Assembly (NCBI RefSeq): GCF_009789235.1
Contig: NZ_WSTB01000002.1
Location: 186,001 to 250,000 of the forward strand
Reading direction: 5' to 3'
DNA from: Flavobacterium hydrocarbonoxydans
Lineage (GTDB): Bacteria; Bacteroidota; Bacteroidia; Flavobacteriales; Flavobacteriaceae
Length of the DNA: 64,000 bases
Below, piece by piece: positions 1 to 9,661 of this stretch. A model generated the notes under the pieces. That model searched no databases. It was not told the DNA's origin and saw nothing but the letters and a program-made list of their open reading frames with translations. A program made the translations under genes and the position numbers. Position 1 is the stretch's first letter, and every line of letters begins with the position of its first letter.

Positions 1-1928
1 CGCTCCATAACCGCAGCTGATTTCTGCACCACCATGGGCTGGTAAGCACTCGCGGGCAAAACCGGATTATAAATATCAAAAGTCAAATTATGCTTCAGCT
101 GTTTTTCCACTTCAAGCTGTGTTATAAATCGGCTGCGTTCACCGGCATCAAGACCATCATTTTCAGTATTATAAATCAGGTATATATTCTTTGCTCTTTG
201 CAGTAAATGATAAAAATGATAGGTATAAATGGCGTCTTTTTCTTTAAACGTTGGCAAACCCAGTTCACGTTTCACATCATAAGGAATAAAAGAATTTTGA
301 GATTTCCCGGCAGGAAACTTACCCTCATTCATTGATGTCACAATGACTGTTTCGAAATCCAGTACACGGCTTTCCAGCACACCCATAATCTGCAAACCAT
401 TTAGGGGTTCTCCTTCAAATGAAACTTCGGCAACATCAATAACCTGTTTATAAATCGCATACAACGTCTGAATATTATCGATATGATGATGCTGAGAATA
501 ATAATTAATCAATTTATTTATGACTTTGAAAACAGCAAAAACAAATGTCTTGGCTATTTTTTCTTCCTCATTATCATTATTAAAATTTTCTTTAATCAAA
601 AGTAAAAGCGCCGATATATTTTCAAGAACCGCTACAGATCCATTTTCCCATTTCTGAAACAACAATCCGAATAAATTAGTTGGAGAAGGATTAAGTTCGA
701 GCAAACGTTTATGAGTAATAAAAGTGTAATTATTCTCATTTATAATGGCAACCAGCTTACTGGTTTTTGCATACGGCTCTACAAGTGGATGCGTTAGAAT
801 ATCCAGCACATCTTTATAATAAAAAACATAACTCTCCCCTTTTCTGGAAAGTGCATTAGTGTGCATTTTAAATAATTTTGCCACTAATATTTGGGACGGA
901 TTATTTTTCCCCGAATAACCCATGGTGATATTCAATGCCCCAACCGAAGCTGGCAAAGAATACAAAACCGGCATTAGCAAATTTTCTTCACCAAGCACAA
1001 TAGCAACTTTATCCAGTGAAGAAATAGGATTTTCGTTAATTATATTTTCAACAATACTACCTGCAAGTTTAGCTTGCCCGATAGTTTTTGGAGTTCCAAT
1101 AACCTGAATGTTTTTAGGCTGCGAAAAATCATCTACAATCCAATCAAAAGAATTTGATTTATAATGTTTCCAGCTTTCTTTAAACCGACGAACAAAAAGT
1201 CCGGCATCGTGATACGGATCGTTTAAAAAAGTCTGATCAACATCCCAATATATTTTAGCCTGATCAAGAGCCAGAAGGTGTTGTACAATTTTTTCTTCAG
1301 CAGCATTTAAAGCATTAAATCCTGCAAAAACAAAAGTTTTATTTGAAATTGTATTTGAAAAGTGATTTAAATTATTAACCGCTTCTCTATAAATCAATCC
1401 CTGATAACCAAATCCTTTATTCAACAAATGATGATACAATGAATCATAGTACAGCGGAAGTAATTTCCAGAAATCAATATAATTCTCTAGTAATTTGGTT
1501 TTGTTTTCAACTTCAATTCCCCATTTTTTGATGTCTTCAATATCTTTTAGATAAGACAAAACATGATTAGAGTCTAATAAATAGCGATCAATTTCATTAA
1601 AATCCTGTAAAAGTGTTTTTGCCCAATTGGCAAATAATTCAAAAGATTGTTGATGTTGTTTTTCTGTAACCGAAAGATAAACTTCATAAAACTCAAATAA
1701 AAGTTCAATAGCATCAATAGAACGAACAGAAGCAACATCTTGTACAAAATCTTCGATGCTGATTATTTCTGGACAGAGAATAGTTTGTTCCGTTTGATTT
1801 TTCAACGCTTCAATCAAAAAAACCTTTGCTCTTTTATTAGGTAGTATTATGGTTATCTCAGCAAGTCTGTCTGCATAATCCTGAATTATAACAGCTGCAA
1901 TTTTTTCGAGAAAAGAAGTATTTATCAT
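1..1928 (-). CDS. AddB-like PD-(D/E)XK nuclease family protein, partial (C-terminus outside window)
   Basis: About 642 codons are visible; the 3' part lies beyond the left edge. The N-terminus starts MINTSFLEKIAAVII and has the degenerate helicase-type segment ILPNKRAKVFLIEAL. A later segment ESRVLDFETVIVTSMNEG is typical of AddB/RexB-type proteins, where an inactive helicase fold is followed by a C-terminal Fe-S nuclease. The expected partner is the AddA-like helicase-nuclease 3 kb upstream on the same strand; the two would process double-strand ends for RecA loading. Unlike most addBA pairs they are separated by an OmpA gene and kbl. The nuclease motif itself cannot be seen here. The start is the first ATG after the ompA terminator. 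Confidence 0.8.
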   Translation of the reverse strand, partial: MINTSFLEKIAAVIIQDYADRLAEITIILPNKRAKVFLIEALKNQTEQTILCPEIISIEDFVQDVASVRSIDAIELLFEFYEVYLSVTEKQHQQSFELFANWAKTLLQDFNEIDRYLLDSNHVLSYLKDIEDIKKWGIEVENKTKLLENYIDFWKLLPLYYDSLYHHLLNKGFGYQGLIYREAVNNLNHFSNTISNKTFVFAGFNALNAAEEKIVQHLLALDQAKIYWDVDQTFLNDPYHDAGLFVRRFKESWKHYKSNSFDWIVDDFSQPKNIQVIGTPKTIGQAKLAGSIVENIINENPISSLDKVAIVLGEENLLMPVLYSLPASVGALNITMGYSGKNNPSQILVAKLFKMHTNALSRKGESYVFYYKDVLDILTHPLVEPYAKTSKLVAIINENNYTFITHKRLLELNPSPTNLFGLLFQKWENGSVAVLENISALLLLIKENFNNDNEEEKIAKTFVFAVFKVINKLINYYSQHHHIDNIQTLYAIYKQVIDVAEVSFEGEPLNGLQIMGVLESRVLDFETVIVTSMNEGKFPAGKSQNSFIPYDVKRELGLPTFKEKDAIYTYHFYHLLQRAKNIYLIYNTENDGLDAGERSRFITQLEVEKQLKHNLTFDIYNPVLPASAYQPMVVQKSAAVME

Positions 1929-1941
1929 TTGATAAAAATAA

Positions 1942-1971
1942 AAAAAGCCATTCAATTAAGAATGGCTTTTT
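1942..1971 (-). terminator. Rho-independent terminator after the OmpA gene
   Basis: A perfect 12-base stem (arms 1942-1953 and 1960-1971) with a 6-base loop. T-runs lie on both strands, so it could work in both directions. It separates the OmpA gene from the AddB-like gene. Confidence 0.85.
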
Positions 1972-1991
1972 AAAATTATTTGAAAACTAAA

Positions 1992-3455
1992 TTATAGTTT
2001 ACCTTGGTATTTAGAACCAATGTGTTTAATTTCAGTTCTTCTGTTTTGAGCTTTACCTGCAGCAGTTTTGTTACTTGCAACTGGCATAGACTCACCAAAA
2101 CCTTTAGACTCTAAGTTATCAGCGCTAACTCCTCTTGCGATTAAAGCATCTTTAACAGCAGCTGCTCTATCTTCAGAAAGTTTTTGATTCAATTTATCAG
2201 AACCATCGCTATCTGTGTGCCCTTCAATACTGAATTTTGCAGTTGGATAGTTTTTAAGGATTTCTTTAATTGCATCTAATCTAGCTGGAGTTTCTTTGTC
2301 TCCGCTTTTGAAAGTAGCTTTACCTGAGTTAAAGTAAACCGCTCTAGCTTGAACTTTAAGTTCTTCTAAAGCTTCAGAAGTTACTTCAGGACATCCTCTG
2401 TTACTAGCTGGACCAGCTACAGTAGGACAATCGTCATCTTTATCAGCGATACCATCTTTATCAGCATCTAAGAAAGGACAACCACCATTTTCTTTAGGAC
2501 CAGCAACTGTAGGACATTTGTCATCTTTATCAGCAACACCGTCACCGTCAGCATCTGGACATCCGTTTAATGCAGCTAAACCAGCAACATCTGGACAAGC
2601 ATCTTTTGCATCAGCAATTCCGTCTCCGTCAGTATCAGGACAACCGTTTAAAGCAGCTAAACCAAATACATCTGGACAAGCATCACTTCCGTCAACGATT
2701 CCGTCTCCGTCAGTATCAGGACATCCGTTGAATTGTTTTAGACCAGCAACATCTGGACAAGCATCATCTTTGTCATAGATTCCGTCACCGTCAGTATCTT
2801 TACCTCCAAATTTGAAAACGATACCAGCAGTGTGTTGGAAGTGAGATGGAGCATCTGGAGTTCCAGAAGCATCTTCTCTATCACCAAATGACCATTTGTA
2901 TCTTGTACCTAATTCAAGACCAATAGCATCAGTAAACCAGAAAGTAACACCAGCACCTGGGTTAACTGTTCCGTAGCTACTGTCTCCAAAGAAAGTATAA
3001 CCAGCTCCAACAGATAACGAAGGATCGATTATTTTAGATTTGATTAATTCTTGGAAGCTGTACTTTAAAGTAGCATCAATTCCGTAATACATCAAATCAC
3101 CTGGATTAGTCACAACCATACCACGACCATCGTGATCTGGAGCACTTGGATCAAAAATAACATATTTGTCAATTTTGTTTACAGAACCTTGTAAACCTAC
3201 AGAGAATCCGCTACCAACGTATCTAGACACACCAATGTAAGATAGCGATGGAAGTACATTCCAGTTGTCTTTAGCAGCGAATGGCTGAGAAAAGTGTGCT
3301 GGAAAAAAGTCAACATGTTCTGGACTTGCACTAGTCCTTGTATCCACAGCATTAACTCCAAAAGAGATAGCCCACGGATTGTTACTGTCTTGCGCGTGAG
3401 AAGTTAAACCCATCACCATCATCACAGCAACTAAAAGTTTGTTAAGATGTTTCAT
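1992..3455 (-). CDS. OmpA family outer-membrane protein with thrombospondin type 3 repeats
   Basis: 487 residues. A signal peptide (about 1-22, ending TSHAQ) is followed by a beta-barrel of about 195 residues, five 27-residue calcium-binding TSP3 repeats (residues 220-356, core DTDGDGI..DACPDVAGL..NGCP), and a C-terminal OmpA peptidoglycan-binding domain with YFNSGKATF and FSIEGHTDSDGSD. The family anchors the outer membrane to peptidoglycan, and homologues are among the most abundant Flavobacterium outer-membrane proteins. It has its own consensus promoter and terminator, so it is probably a strongly expressed single gene sitting between addB-like and kbl genes. The DNA of the repeats is a slightly diverged 81-base tandem repeat. 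Confidence 0.93.
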   Translation of the reverse strand: MKHLNKLLVAVMMVMGLTSHAQDSNNPWAISFGVNAVDTRTSASPEHVDFFPAHFSQPFAAKDNWNVLPSLSYIGVSRYVGSGFSVGLQGSVNKIDKYVIFDPSAPDHDGRGMVVTNPGDLMYYGIDATLKYSFQELIKSKIIDPSLSVGAGYTFFGDSSYGTVNPGAGVTFWFTDAIGLELGTRYKWSFGDREDASGTPDAPSHFQHTAGIVFKFGGKDTDGDGIYDKDDACPDVAGLKQFNGCPDTDGDGIVDGSDACPDVFGLAALNGCPDTDGDGIADAKDACPDVAGLAALNGCPDADGDGVADKDDKCPTVAGPKENGGCPFLDADKDGIADKDDDCPTVAGPASNRGCPEVTSEALEELKVQARAVYFNSGKATFKSGDKETPARLDAIKEILKNYPTAKFSIEGHTDSDGSDKLNQKLSEDRAAAVKDALIARGVSADNLESKGFGESMPVASNKTAAGKAQNRRTEIKHIGSKYQGKL

Positions 3456-3492
3456 ACTTAATTTTTTTAATTACAATTTAGTTAATTACAAG

Positions 3493-3523
3493 CAAAAGTA
3501 ACACCAAATTTTTTAAATACAAA
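3493..3523 (-). promoter_or_regulatory. Consensus Bacteroidota promoter of the OmpA gene
   Basis: On the minus strand, TTTG is followed by exactly 19 bases and then TACTTTTG (TAnnTTTG). This is the classic Bacteroidota sigma-ABfr promoter. The predicted start of transcription is about 30 bases before the ATG. It is the best promoter match in the window. Confidence 0.8.
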
Positions 3524-3568
3524 ATGAAATGTTAAAAAAAACCTACAAAAAATTAATTAAAGTGGTAA

Positions 3569-4762
3569 TTATATAACTTTTAACATTTTTCCGACTGATA
3601 TAAAGGCGTTTATAGCACTGTCTAAATGCTGTTTAGTATGGGCTGCCGAAAGCTGAACCCTAATTCTGGCTTTTTCTTTAGGAACAACCGGAAAGAAGAA
3701 TCCTATTACATAAATTCCTTTTTTCAGAAGCTCATCTGCCATGATTTGCGATAATTTTGCATCATAAAGCATTACCGGAACGATTGCAGAGTCGCCATCG
3801 ATGATGTCAAAACCTGCTTCTTTCATTCCTTTTTTGAAATAATTGGTATTCCATTCTAATTTATCTCTTAACGAAGTATCTTTTTCTAAAAGTTCAAAAA
3901 CTTTAATAGAAGCCCCAACAATGGCTGGTGCCAAAGAATTTGAAAACAAATAAGGTCTTGAGCGCTGACGCAATAATTCTATAATTTCTTTTTTAGCCGT
4001 TGTGTAGCCTCCCATCGCTCCACCTAAAGCTTTTCCAAGTGTACCTGTTATAATATCAACACGGCCCATCACTCCTTTTGCTTCCAGCGTACCTTTACCT
4101 GTCGCACCTATAAATCCTGCAGCATGACATTCATCAACCATAACCATTGCGTCATATTTATCAGCCAAATCACATATTTTATCTAATGGTGCCACAAGCC
4201 CATCCATAGAAAAAACACCATCAGTAACAATTAATTTAAAACGTGTACCTGCCTCATTCGCTTTAATTAGTTGTTGTTCTAAATCTTCCATATTGTTATT
4301 TTCATAACGATAACGGGCCGCTTTGCACAAACGAACTCCGTCTATAATAGAAGCATGGTTTAAACTATCCGAAATGATAGCGTCATTTTCACCTAATAAT
4401 GGTTCGAAAACCCCACCATTTGCATCAAAAGCAGCTGCATAAAGAATCGTATCTTCTGTACCGTAAAAATCAGCTATCTTTTTTTCTAATGTTTTATGAA
4501 TATCCTGAGTACCGCAAATAAAACGCACTGATGACATTCCGAAACCATGAGTATCCATTGCATCCTTTGCTGCCTGAACGACCTCCGGGTGTGATGAAAG
4601 TCCTAAATAATTATTAGCACAAAAATTCAAAACTTTTTCTCCTGTAGAAATAGTGATTTCCGCATCCTGCGCAGAGGTTATAATACGTTCTTTTTTAAAA
4701 ATTCCGTTTTCTTCAATAGTTTGCAATTCGTTTTGCAAATGCTCTTTTATTTTACCGTACAT
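3569..4762 (-). CDS. kbl: Glycine C-acetyltransferase (2-amino-3-ketobutyrate CoA ligase)
   Basis: 397 residues, the normal length for Kbl. This PLP enzyme of the alpha-oxoamine synthase family cleaves 2-amino-3-ketobutyrate with CoA to glycine and acetyl-CoA, the second step of threonine breakdown. Visible family features are the N-terminus [37 protein letters not shown], the [13 protein letters not shown] aspartate region and the PLP lysine in [12 protein letters not shown]. No threonine dehydrogenase gene is next to it. The close paralogues 7-keto-8-aminopelargonate synthase and serine palmitoyltransferase are less likely because the N-terminus and length fit Kbl. Confidence 0.92.
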   Translation of the reverse strand: MYGKIKEHLQNELQTIEENGIFKKERIITSAQDAEITISTGEKVLNFCANNYLGLSSHPEVVQAAKDAMDTHGFGMSSVRFICGTQDIHKTLEKKIADFYGTEDTILYAAAFDANGGVFEPLLGENDAIISDSLNHASIIDGVRLCKAARYRYENNNMEDLEQQLIKANEAGTRFKLIVTDGVFSMDGLVAPLDKICDLADKYDAMVMVDECHAAGFIGATGKGTLEAKGVMGRVDIITGTLGKALGGAMGGYTTAKKEIIELLRQRSRPYLFSNSLAPAIVGASIKVFELLEKDTSLRDKLEWNTNYFKKGMKEAGFDIIDGDSAIVPVMLYDAKLSQIMADELLKKGIYVIGFFFPVVPKEKARIRVQLSAAHTKQHLDSAINAFISVGKMLKVI

Positions 4763-4844
4763 TTTTTATTCTTTTTAAAACGTTAAATATTAACAGTTTA
4801 CACTTTAAAAACCCCGTTAATCCTTTAACATCTGATTAATTTTT

Positions 4845-7800
4845 TCACAAATTTACTACATCGATTTCGGTTCCTATATACACCAAAGCCCTTTTTAACA
4901 CTTTGTATCCCAAATCCTCAATAGCATCCTGATATTCTTGAATTTGTTGTTTGTATTTAGGATTAATGGCTCCGGTTTTATAATCTAAAAGATAAGCTTC
5001 TTTGTTTGGAGTCAATACAATTCGGTCTGGTTTTAGAATTTTCCCTTCTTTCTGAACGATAGTCTGCTCATTCAGCACTTTGTTTTCTCCATTAAAACAA
5101 ATACTTAATTCAACATGATTTACAATTTCCTGAAGGGTTTTAAAAACAACTTCTTTTTGATCATAAGTAATCAACCCATTCTCTAAAGCTTTGGTAATGG
5201 CCAAATCAACATCTGATCTATCTTTTACGAAAGCCAGGATTTCATGAATCACATTACCGTACGAAATTGCTTCCTGCTGATGCGTACCCCACATCAAAGC
5301 CTCTCTTTGGGCAATTTTAATGTTTTTAGGATTTAAAACTTCGGCAACCATTGGAATCGTTTTTACAAAATCTTCGGATGGGTTTGATCGGGAAAGTTTT
5401 TGTTTATTTCCGAATTCGTATTCCAGTTTTTCTTCTTCATAAACACCCTGATTTATTAAAAATTTAATAAAAAAAGAAGCCATATTACTCGGAAACTCTC
5501 CATCTTTTCTTTCTTTGATTGTTTGAGAAATTACAAACAGCTGCTCTTCGGCTCGCGTCAGTGCTACATATAACACATTAATATTATCCAGTAATTCTTC
5601 TTGTTTCTTTAGATTAAAAACAGCCGAAGCATTTTCGCCAAAACCCTCAACAGCGGTACTATTGTCGATTAAGGCTTTCGGGACTCCTAAATCATCTTCT
5701 GTATCGAGCCACAATTTATCTTTTGGCTTTCGATTATAATCTTCTTCTGCGAAAGGAAAAATAACTACCGGAAATTCTAACCCCTTCGATTTATGAATCG
5801 TCATAATACGAACGGCGTTTTTTCCTTCAGGAGAAGGTATGCTAAATTTCTCCCCGTTCTTATCCCAATAACTCAAAAAGTCTGCAATTCCGGCTTGATT
5901 ACGAATATCTCTTTCCAAAACAATATCCAGAAAATACTGCACATAAGCATTCCCTTCCTGTGGAAGAATAAATTTAGAAATGATAATCTCCACAGCTTCG
6001 TACAATGATTTCTTCCGAATGTTTTCAAAAGACAGCGAAACATCAAATGATAAAAGCCAATTTTCGAATTCACTTTCCTGTCTGCAAGCCATTCCCTGAG
6101 CAATAAAATCATGAACAGGCATTGTAAGCTCTTTGTTTGAAGCCAAAAAATGCAGGAAATTCGCTTTTGCCTCTAAATCGGCATTATTATTCAAATATTT
6201 AAGTAAATGAACAATCAAACGAACTTCTGTTGCGTTTTGAATCATCAAAGTTTCTGATGATAAAAGTGGAATGTTTTGCTCGGTTAAATAATTTGCGATA
6301 GCGATTCCCTGATCTCGTTTTCGTGTCAGAATCACAATATCTTTGTATTCGAATCCTTCCCGAAGTACTTTCTGAATTGTATTTAATGTCGCCAAAACAT
6401 ACAAATCGTCTTTTTCGACTTCTTCTTCATCAGCAACGTCATTTTTTTCTATCACTGGAAGAAAAGAAATATTGACATAACCTCCTTTTTTTGAATTTGA
6501 ATTCTGAAAACTATGGTTTTCATACAAATCCTTATAATCTTCGTTTGAAAATTCAGTCGAAATCAGTTTAAAAAAAGCATTATTAAAATCGATCACCTGA
6601 CTATAACTGCGGTAATTGGTATCTAAGTGTTCAATTTTTTTATCTTTATTACTAAAGGGATTGACCTCTTTGCTCAATTCGATAAACTGCTCAGCCTTTC
6701 CACCACGCCAGCGATAAATAGATTGCTTAGGATCACCTACAATCATCAGCGTTCCTTTGTTTCCAAAATCATCCTGACCTGCAAGTGCGTTATCAATCAA
6801 CGGAATCAGGTTTTGCCATTGCATTTCTGAGGTATCCTGAAATTCATCAATAAAAAAATGACGGTATCTTTCGCCCAAGCGTTCATAAATAAAAGGTGCC
6901 GGCTGATTCTGGATTTCACGATGAATAATCGCATTGAATTCTGAAATCGATAAAACATTTTGTTCGGATTGAATTTTTGCCAGCTCATTACTTACAGTAT
7001 TCAAAAGCGAAAGCGGTGTTATGTTTTTCAGGAAGGCTTTGTAAAAATCTCTTTTCTCGAAGTTTTTATAAATTTTTTCTAAAGTCTGAAGCAATTCAGG
7101 AATGATATTTTCGATTAAAGCCCTGTCTTTTGCCGTTTTATTAATCGCAATATCATCAAACTCGTGAAAAGTTTTATTTCTTGGATTGAATTTCCCGTCA
7201 CGAATACTTTCTAAATGATTGGGAAAAGTACCTCTTGAAAATGATTTCAAATCAATTCCGTTTTTATCAATTAAAGAGAGTAAATCTGTTGCGAATCCAG
7301 CATTCTCTTTTTCCAAATCAAGACATAAAGCCAGCATTTTCTTTTTGATTACAACGAATTCTTCGATCGTTGTGTCCTGAAAATGCGAAATTTCGTTTCG
7401 GTTATTTTCATTCAGAACCAATCTTCCGGTTTCCAGAATTTCGCGTGAAATGTCCCAACTTTTATCATCGTCGGTTTTTTCCATCGTAAAATCCACCAAC
7501 AGTTTCGTCAGCGTTTCATCCTGACCTGCCTGTGCAATAATAGCATCTACGGCTTCTACCAAAAGATTTTCGGTATCCAGCGTAACTTCAAAAGTCATTG
7601 GTAAATTTAAATCATGCGCAAAAGCACGAATCACTTTGTGTGTAAACTTATCAATAGTAGAAATATCAAACGCAGCGTAATTATGAATCAGATGCTTGAT
7701 GATACTTTGCGATTTTGTTTTAATTTTAATGATTGAGAGCCCCGTATCACGAGACAAATCTTCCATTAAATCGAATGCTTTTGCGGAAGGTTCGTCTTTA

Positions 7801-7997
7801 GCAAACTCAGACAAACTCCCTACAATACGGCTTTTCATTTCATGAACCGCCTTGTTGGTAAAAGTTATCGCCAAAATATTTCGATAGGCATCATTTTTAG
7901 GAGAAGAAAGAATGATTTTTAGGTATTCTTTAACCAAAGTATAGGTCTTCCCTGAACCTGCGGACGCATCATAAATGGAAAAAGACGGACTTTGCAT
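4845..7997 (-). CDS. AddA-like UvrD helicase / RecB-type nuclease
   Basis: 1050 residues. Superfamily 1 helicase with Walker A ASAGSGKT at residues 11-18, motif II FFIDEFQDTSEMQWQN, motif III GDPKQSIYRWRGG and motif VI LYVALTRAEEQL, then a C-terminal PD-(D/E)XK nuclease domain with KPDRIV and YLLDYKTG. This order is that of AddA/RecB. It should form an end-processing helicase-nuclease with the AddB-like protein encoded downstream on the same strand. The gap to lspA carries a long palindrome. The start is the only methionine before the Walker motif. Confidence 0.88.
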   Translation of the reverse strand: MQSPSFSIYDASAGSGKTYTLVKEYLKIILSSPKNDAYRNILAITFTNKAVHEMKSRIVGSLSEFAKDEPSAKAFDLMEDLSRDTGLSIIKIKTKSQSIIKHLIHNYAAFDISTIDKFTHKVIRAFAHDLNLPMTFEVTLDTENLLVEAVDAIIAQAGQDETLTKLLVDFTMEKTDDDKSWDISREILETGRLVLNENNRNEISHFQDTTIEEFVVIKKKMLALCLDLEKENAGFATDLLSLIDKNGIDLKSFSRGTFPNHLESIRDGKFNPRNKTFHEFDDIAINKTAKDRALIENIIPELLQTLEKIYKNFEKRDFYKAFLKNITPLSLLNTVSNELAKIQSEQNVLSISEFNAIIHREIQNQPAPFIYERLGERYRHFFIDEFQDTSEMQWQNLIPLIDNALAGQDDFGNKGTLMIVGDPKQSIYRWRGGKAEQFIELSKEVNPFSNKDKKIEHLDTNYRSYSQVIDFNNAFFKLISTEFSNEDYKDLYENHSFQNSNSKKGGYVNISFLPVIEKNDVADEEEVEKDDLYVLATLNTIQKVLREGFEYKDIVILTRKRDQGIAIANYLTEQNIPLLSSETLMIQNATEVRLIVHLLKYLNNNADLEAKANFLHFLASNKELTMPVHDFIAQGMACRQESEFENWLLSFDVSLSFENIRKKSLYEAVEIIISKFILPQEGNAYVQYFLDIVLERDIRNQAGIADFLSYWDKNGEKFSIPSPEGKNAVRIMTIHKSKGLEFPVVIFPFAEEDYNRKPKDKLWLDTEDDLGVPKALIDNSTAVEGFGENASAVFNLKKQEELLDNINVLYVALTRAEEQLFVISQTIKERKDGEFPSNMASFFIKFLINQGVYEEEKLEYEFGNKQKLSRSNPSEDFVKTIPMVAEVLNPKNIKIAQREALMWGTHQQEAISYGNVIHEILAFVKDRSDVDLAITKALENGLITYDQKEVVFKTLQEIVNHVELSICFNGENKVLNEQTIVQKEGKILKPDRIVLTPNKEAYLLDYKTGAINPKYKQQIQEYQDAIEDLGYKVLKRALVYIGTEIDVVNL

Positions 7998-8069
7998 AAG
8001 GTTGGTTTTTTGTATGGTAAAAATAGAACATTAAATATTAAATCCCAATGAAGGATAGATCCAAATAAA

Positions 8070-8157
8070 AAATTCCAAATTCCAACTCTTTAGATTTTTA
8101 TCTAAAAGAAATTGGAATTTGGAATTTATCCCGTCACTTCGGGATTGGAATTTTTAA
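8070..8157. repeat. ATTCCAA-type heptamer palindrome with a second hairpin
   Basis: Perfect 16-base inverted arms of two ATTCCAA heptamers each (8070-8085 and 8112-8127). They enclose an inner TTTAGAT/ATCTAAA stem and are followed by the hairpin ATCCCG-tcactt-CGGGAT (8128-8145) and TTGGAATTTTTAAA. It lies just after the lspA stop. The same skeleton recurs at 30603-30750, and a shorter form at 62889-62936. Confidence 0.85.
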
Positions 8158-8160
8158 ATA

Positions 8161-8760
8161 TTATGTTGTTTTAGGAAATGCTCTTTTATTAAAAACAAGC
8201 AGAATACCTACTCCTGTAGAAATCGCCACATCGGCAATATTGAAAATAGCATTAAAGAATGTAAAATGATTGCCTCCCCAAATTGGAAACCAGGTTGGTA
8301 AATTTCCTTCCCAAATAGGAAAATAAAACATATCGACCACCAAACCGTGAAACCAGGTTCCGTATGGTTCCGGCGAAAAAATGGTTGCCAGATTGTTATA
8401 ACTGTCATCAAAAATAACTCCGTAAAAAACTGAATCGAAAATATTTCCGGCTGCACCGGCAAGAATTAAGGCAACAGCCACGATTAAATAGGTTGAATGA
8501 TGTTTTTTTACCGCATCGTTTAACCAGTATCCAATACCGAATACAGCAAAAATCCTAAACACAGTCAGAATTAATTTTCCGTATTCTCCAGGAATCTTAG
8601 TTCCCCATGCCATTCCTTCATTTTCGATGAAATGAATTTTAAACCAACTAAAAACTTCATGTTCCTGACCCAGAACAAAGTTTGTTTTTACGTAAATTTT
8701 AGAAATTTGATCAATGAGTAAAACTAGAAATATAAGGAGATACGCTTTTCGTAATGACAT
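8161..8760 (-). CDS. lspA: Lipoprotein signal peptidase (signal peptidase II)
   Basis: 199 residues with four hydrophobic membrane segments. This inner-membrane aspartic protease removes the signal peptide from diacylglyceryl-modified prolipoproteins. The catalytic aspartates are visible at about D143 (VVDMFYF) and D177 (FNIADVAIS), together with the conserved NEGMAWG and GAAGNIFD stretches. The protein is longer than the E. coli enzyme because of an extra loop before the first catalytic aspartate, as usual in Bacteroidota. In this group lspA often follows dksA and ileS; here four small genes lie between. Confidence 0.93.
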   Translation of the reverse strand: MSLRKAYLLIFLVLLIDQISKIYVKTNFVLGQEHEVFSWFKIHFIENEGMAWGTKIPGEYGKLILTVFRIFAVFGIGYWLNDAVKKHHSTYLIVAVALILAGAAGNIFDSVFYGVIFDDSYNNLATIFSPEPYGTWFHGLVVDMFYFPIWEGNLPTWFPIWGGNHFTFFNAIFNIADVAISTGVGILLVFNKRAFPKTT

Positions 8761-8797
8761 TTTATAATTTTTTGATGGGCAAAAATAACAATTAAAT

Positions 8798-8822
8798 CAA
8801 AAAAATCGCTCCCTAAGGAGCG
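8798..8822 (-). terminator. Terminator after the 66-residue gene
   Basis: CGCTCC-ctaa-GGAGCG hairpin (807-812 and 817-822 of the 8 kb region). On the minus strand it is followed by a run of T. Confidence 0.75.
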
Positions 8823-8887
8823 TTAATTCTTTTATAATTAATAATTCAAAAAAAATCACAAACTTATCAGAAGCGAATTACAGCGTA

Positions 8888-9088
8888 TTATTTAGCAGCT
8901 GGCTTCTTGGGTTGGGCTGGTGTATCTGAAAAAAACTCGGATATTGATTTAAAAATTCCTTTATTATCTTTCCCGCCATTTAATTTTTTAGCCTTTTCTG
9001 CTTTCAATTTAGAGCGTAATTTTTCAAATTCTTTCATTCTGGATTCAACATTCGAATTCACATCTTTGAATTTCAATACTTTAGCCAT
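8888..9088 (-). CDS. Small charged protein of unknown function
   Basis: 66 residues starting MAKVLKFKDVNSN. It is rich in lysine and glutamate, with a predicted amphipathic or coiled segment (residues 15-37, ESRMKEFEKLRSKLKAEKAK) and a basic proline/alanine tail (QPKKPAAK). No signal peptide or membrane segment is seen. It is followed by a good terminator and lies divergently from the Roadblock-like pair. The composition and regular start suggest a real gene rather than chance. I do not recognise a family, and function is unknown. Confidence 0.6.
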   Translation of the reverse strand: MAKVLKFKDVNSNVESRMKEFEKLRSKLKAEKAKKLNGGKDNKGIFKSISEFFSDTPAQPKKPAAK

Positions 9089-9158
9089 TTTGTAGGTTTT
9101 ATGGGTTAAAAAATAAAATTATTAACATTTGAACTATACAATAATACACAAAATAATT

Positions 9159-9166
9159 TATATTTG
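9159..9166 (+). promoter_or_regulatory. Minus-7 element before the Roadblock-like pair
   Basis: TATATTTG fits TAnnTTTG and lies about 100 bases before the first start codon. No well-spaced TTTG minus-33 element was found. Confidence 0.45.
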
Positions 9167-9264
9167 TAAGTAAAATTTAACAATTGTTTAGCCGAAAAAA
9201 CTGTAATTAATCAAATAACCTGTCTATCCTATAAACATTTTAACAAACTCCAAATCCAATCAAA

Positions 9265-9621
9265 ATGAATGAAATCAAAAATACTCTAAGCGATTTTTTA
9301 ATCAATACCAAAGCTGCATCGGCCTTAATTTTAGATGGAAAAGGAAAATTAATCACCTCATTAGACTTAGAATATGGAGATAGTGTTGCAGCAATGACAG
9401 CCGCCATATTATCAATGAGTGAAAAGCTTCTGGATGATTTAGATAAAGGAATTCTGAAACAGTTGTTCTTAAAAACTACAGATGGTGTCATAATTGGAAA
9501 TAAAATAAGCAAATCAAACTTTTTAATCATTTTTTCGAATGATGGAAGCAATTTGGGATTATTTATGCGTACTACCGAAGAATTGGCAAACGAGCTGAGC
9601 AAAAAACCACTATTACAATAA
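9265..9621 (+). CDS. Roadblock/LC7-like domain protein
   Basis: 118 residues. The pattern ASALILDGKGKLITSLDL, then a long helix AVAAMTAAILSMSEKLL-like, then strands FLKTTDGVIIGNKIS and FLIIFSNDGSNLGLFMR matches the Roadblock/LC7 fold (MglB type), in which small dimers bind or regulate Ras-like GTPases. A second gene of similar size follows after about 40 bases on the same strand, so they probably form a heterodimer or work together. No MglA-like GTPase is encoded in the window. The assignment comes from the fold pattern only. Confidence 0.6.
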   Translation: MNEIKNTLSDFLINTKAASALILDGKGKLITSLDLEYGDSVAAMTAAILSMSEKLLDDLDKGILKQLFLKTTDGVIIGNKISKSNFLIIFSNDGSNLGLFMRTTEELANELSKKPLLQ

Positions 9622-9661
9622 TTAAACAAAAATATCCATTAACAACAAATACCAATTAACC

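Noticed and set aside
2518..2778. Plus-strand ORF opposite the OmpA repeats
   Set aside because: Shadow of the 81-base repeats; its protein is a monotonous S/P/A repeat with no known family.
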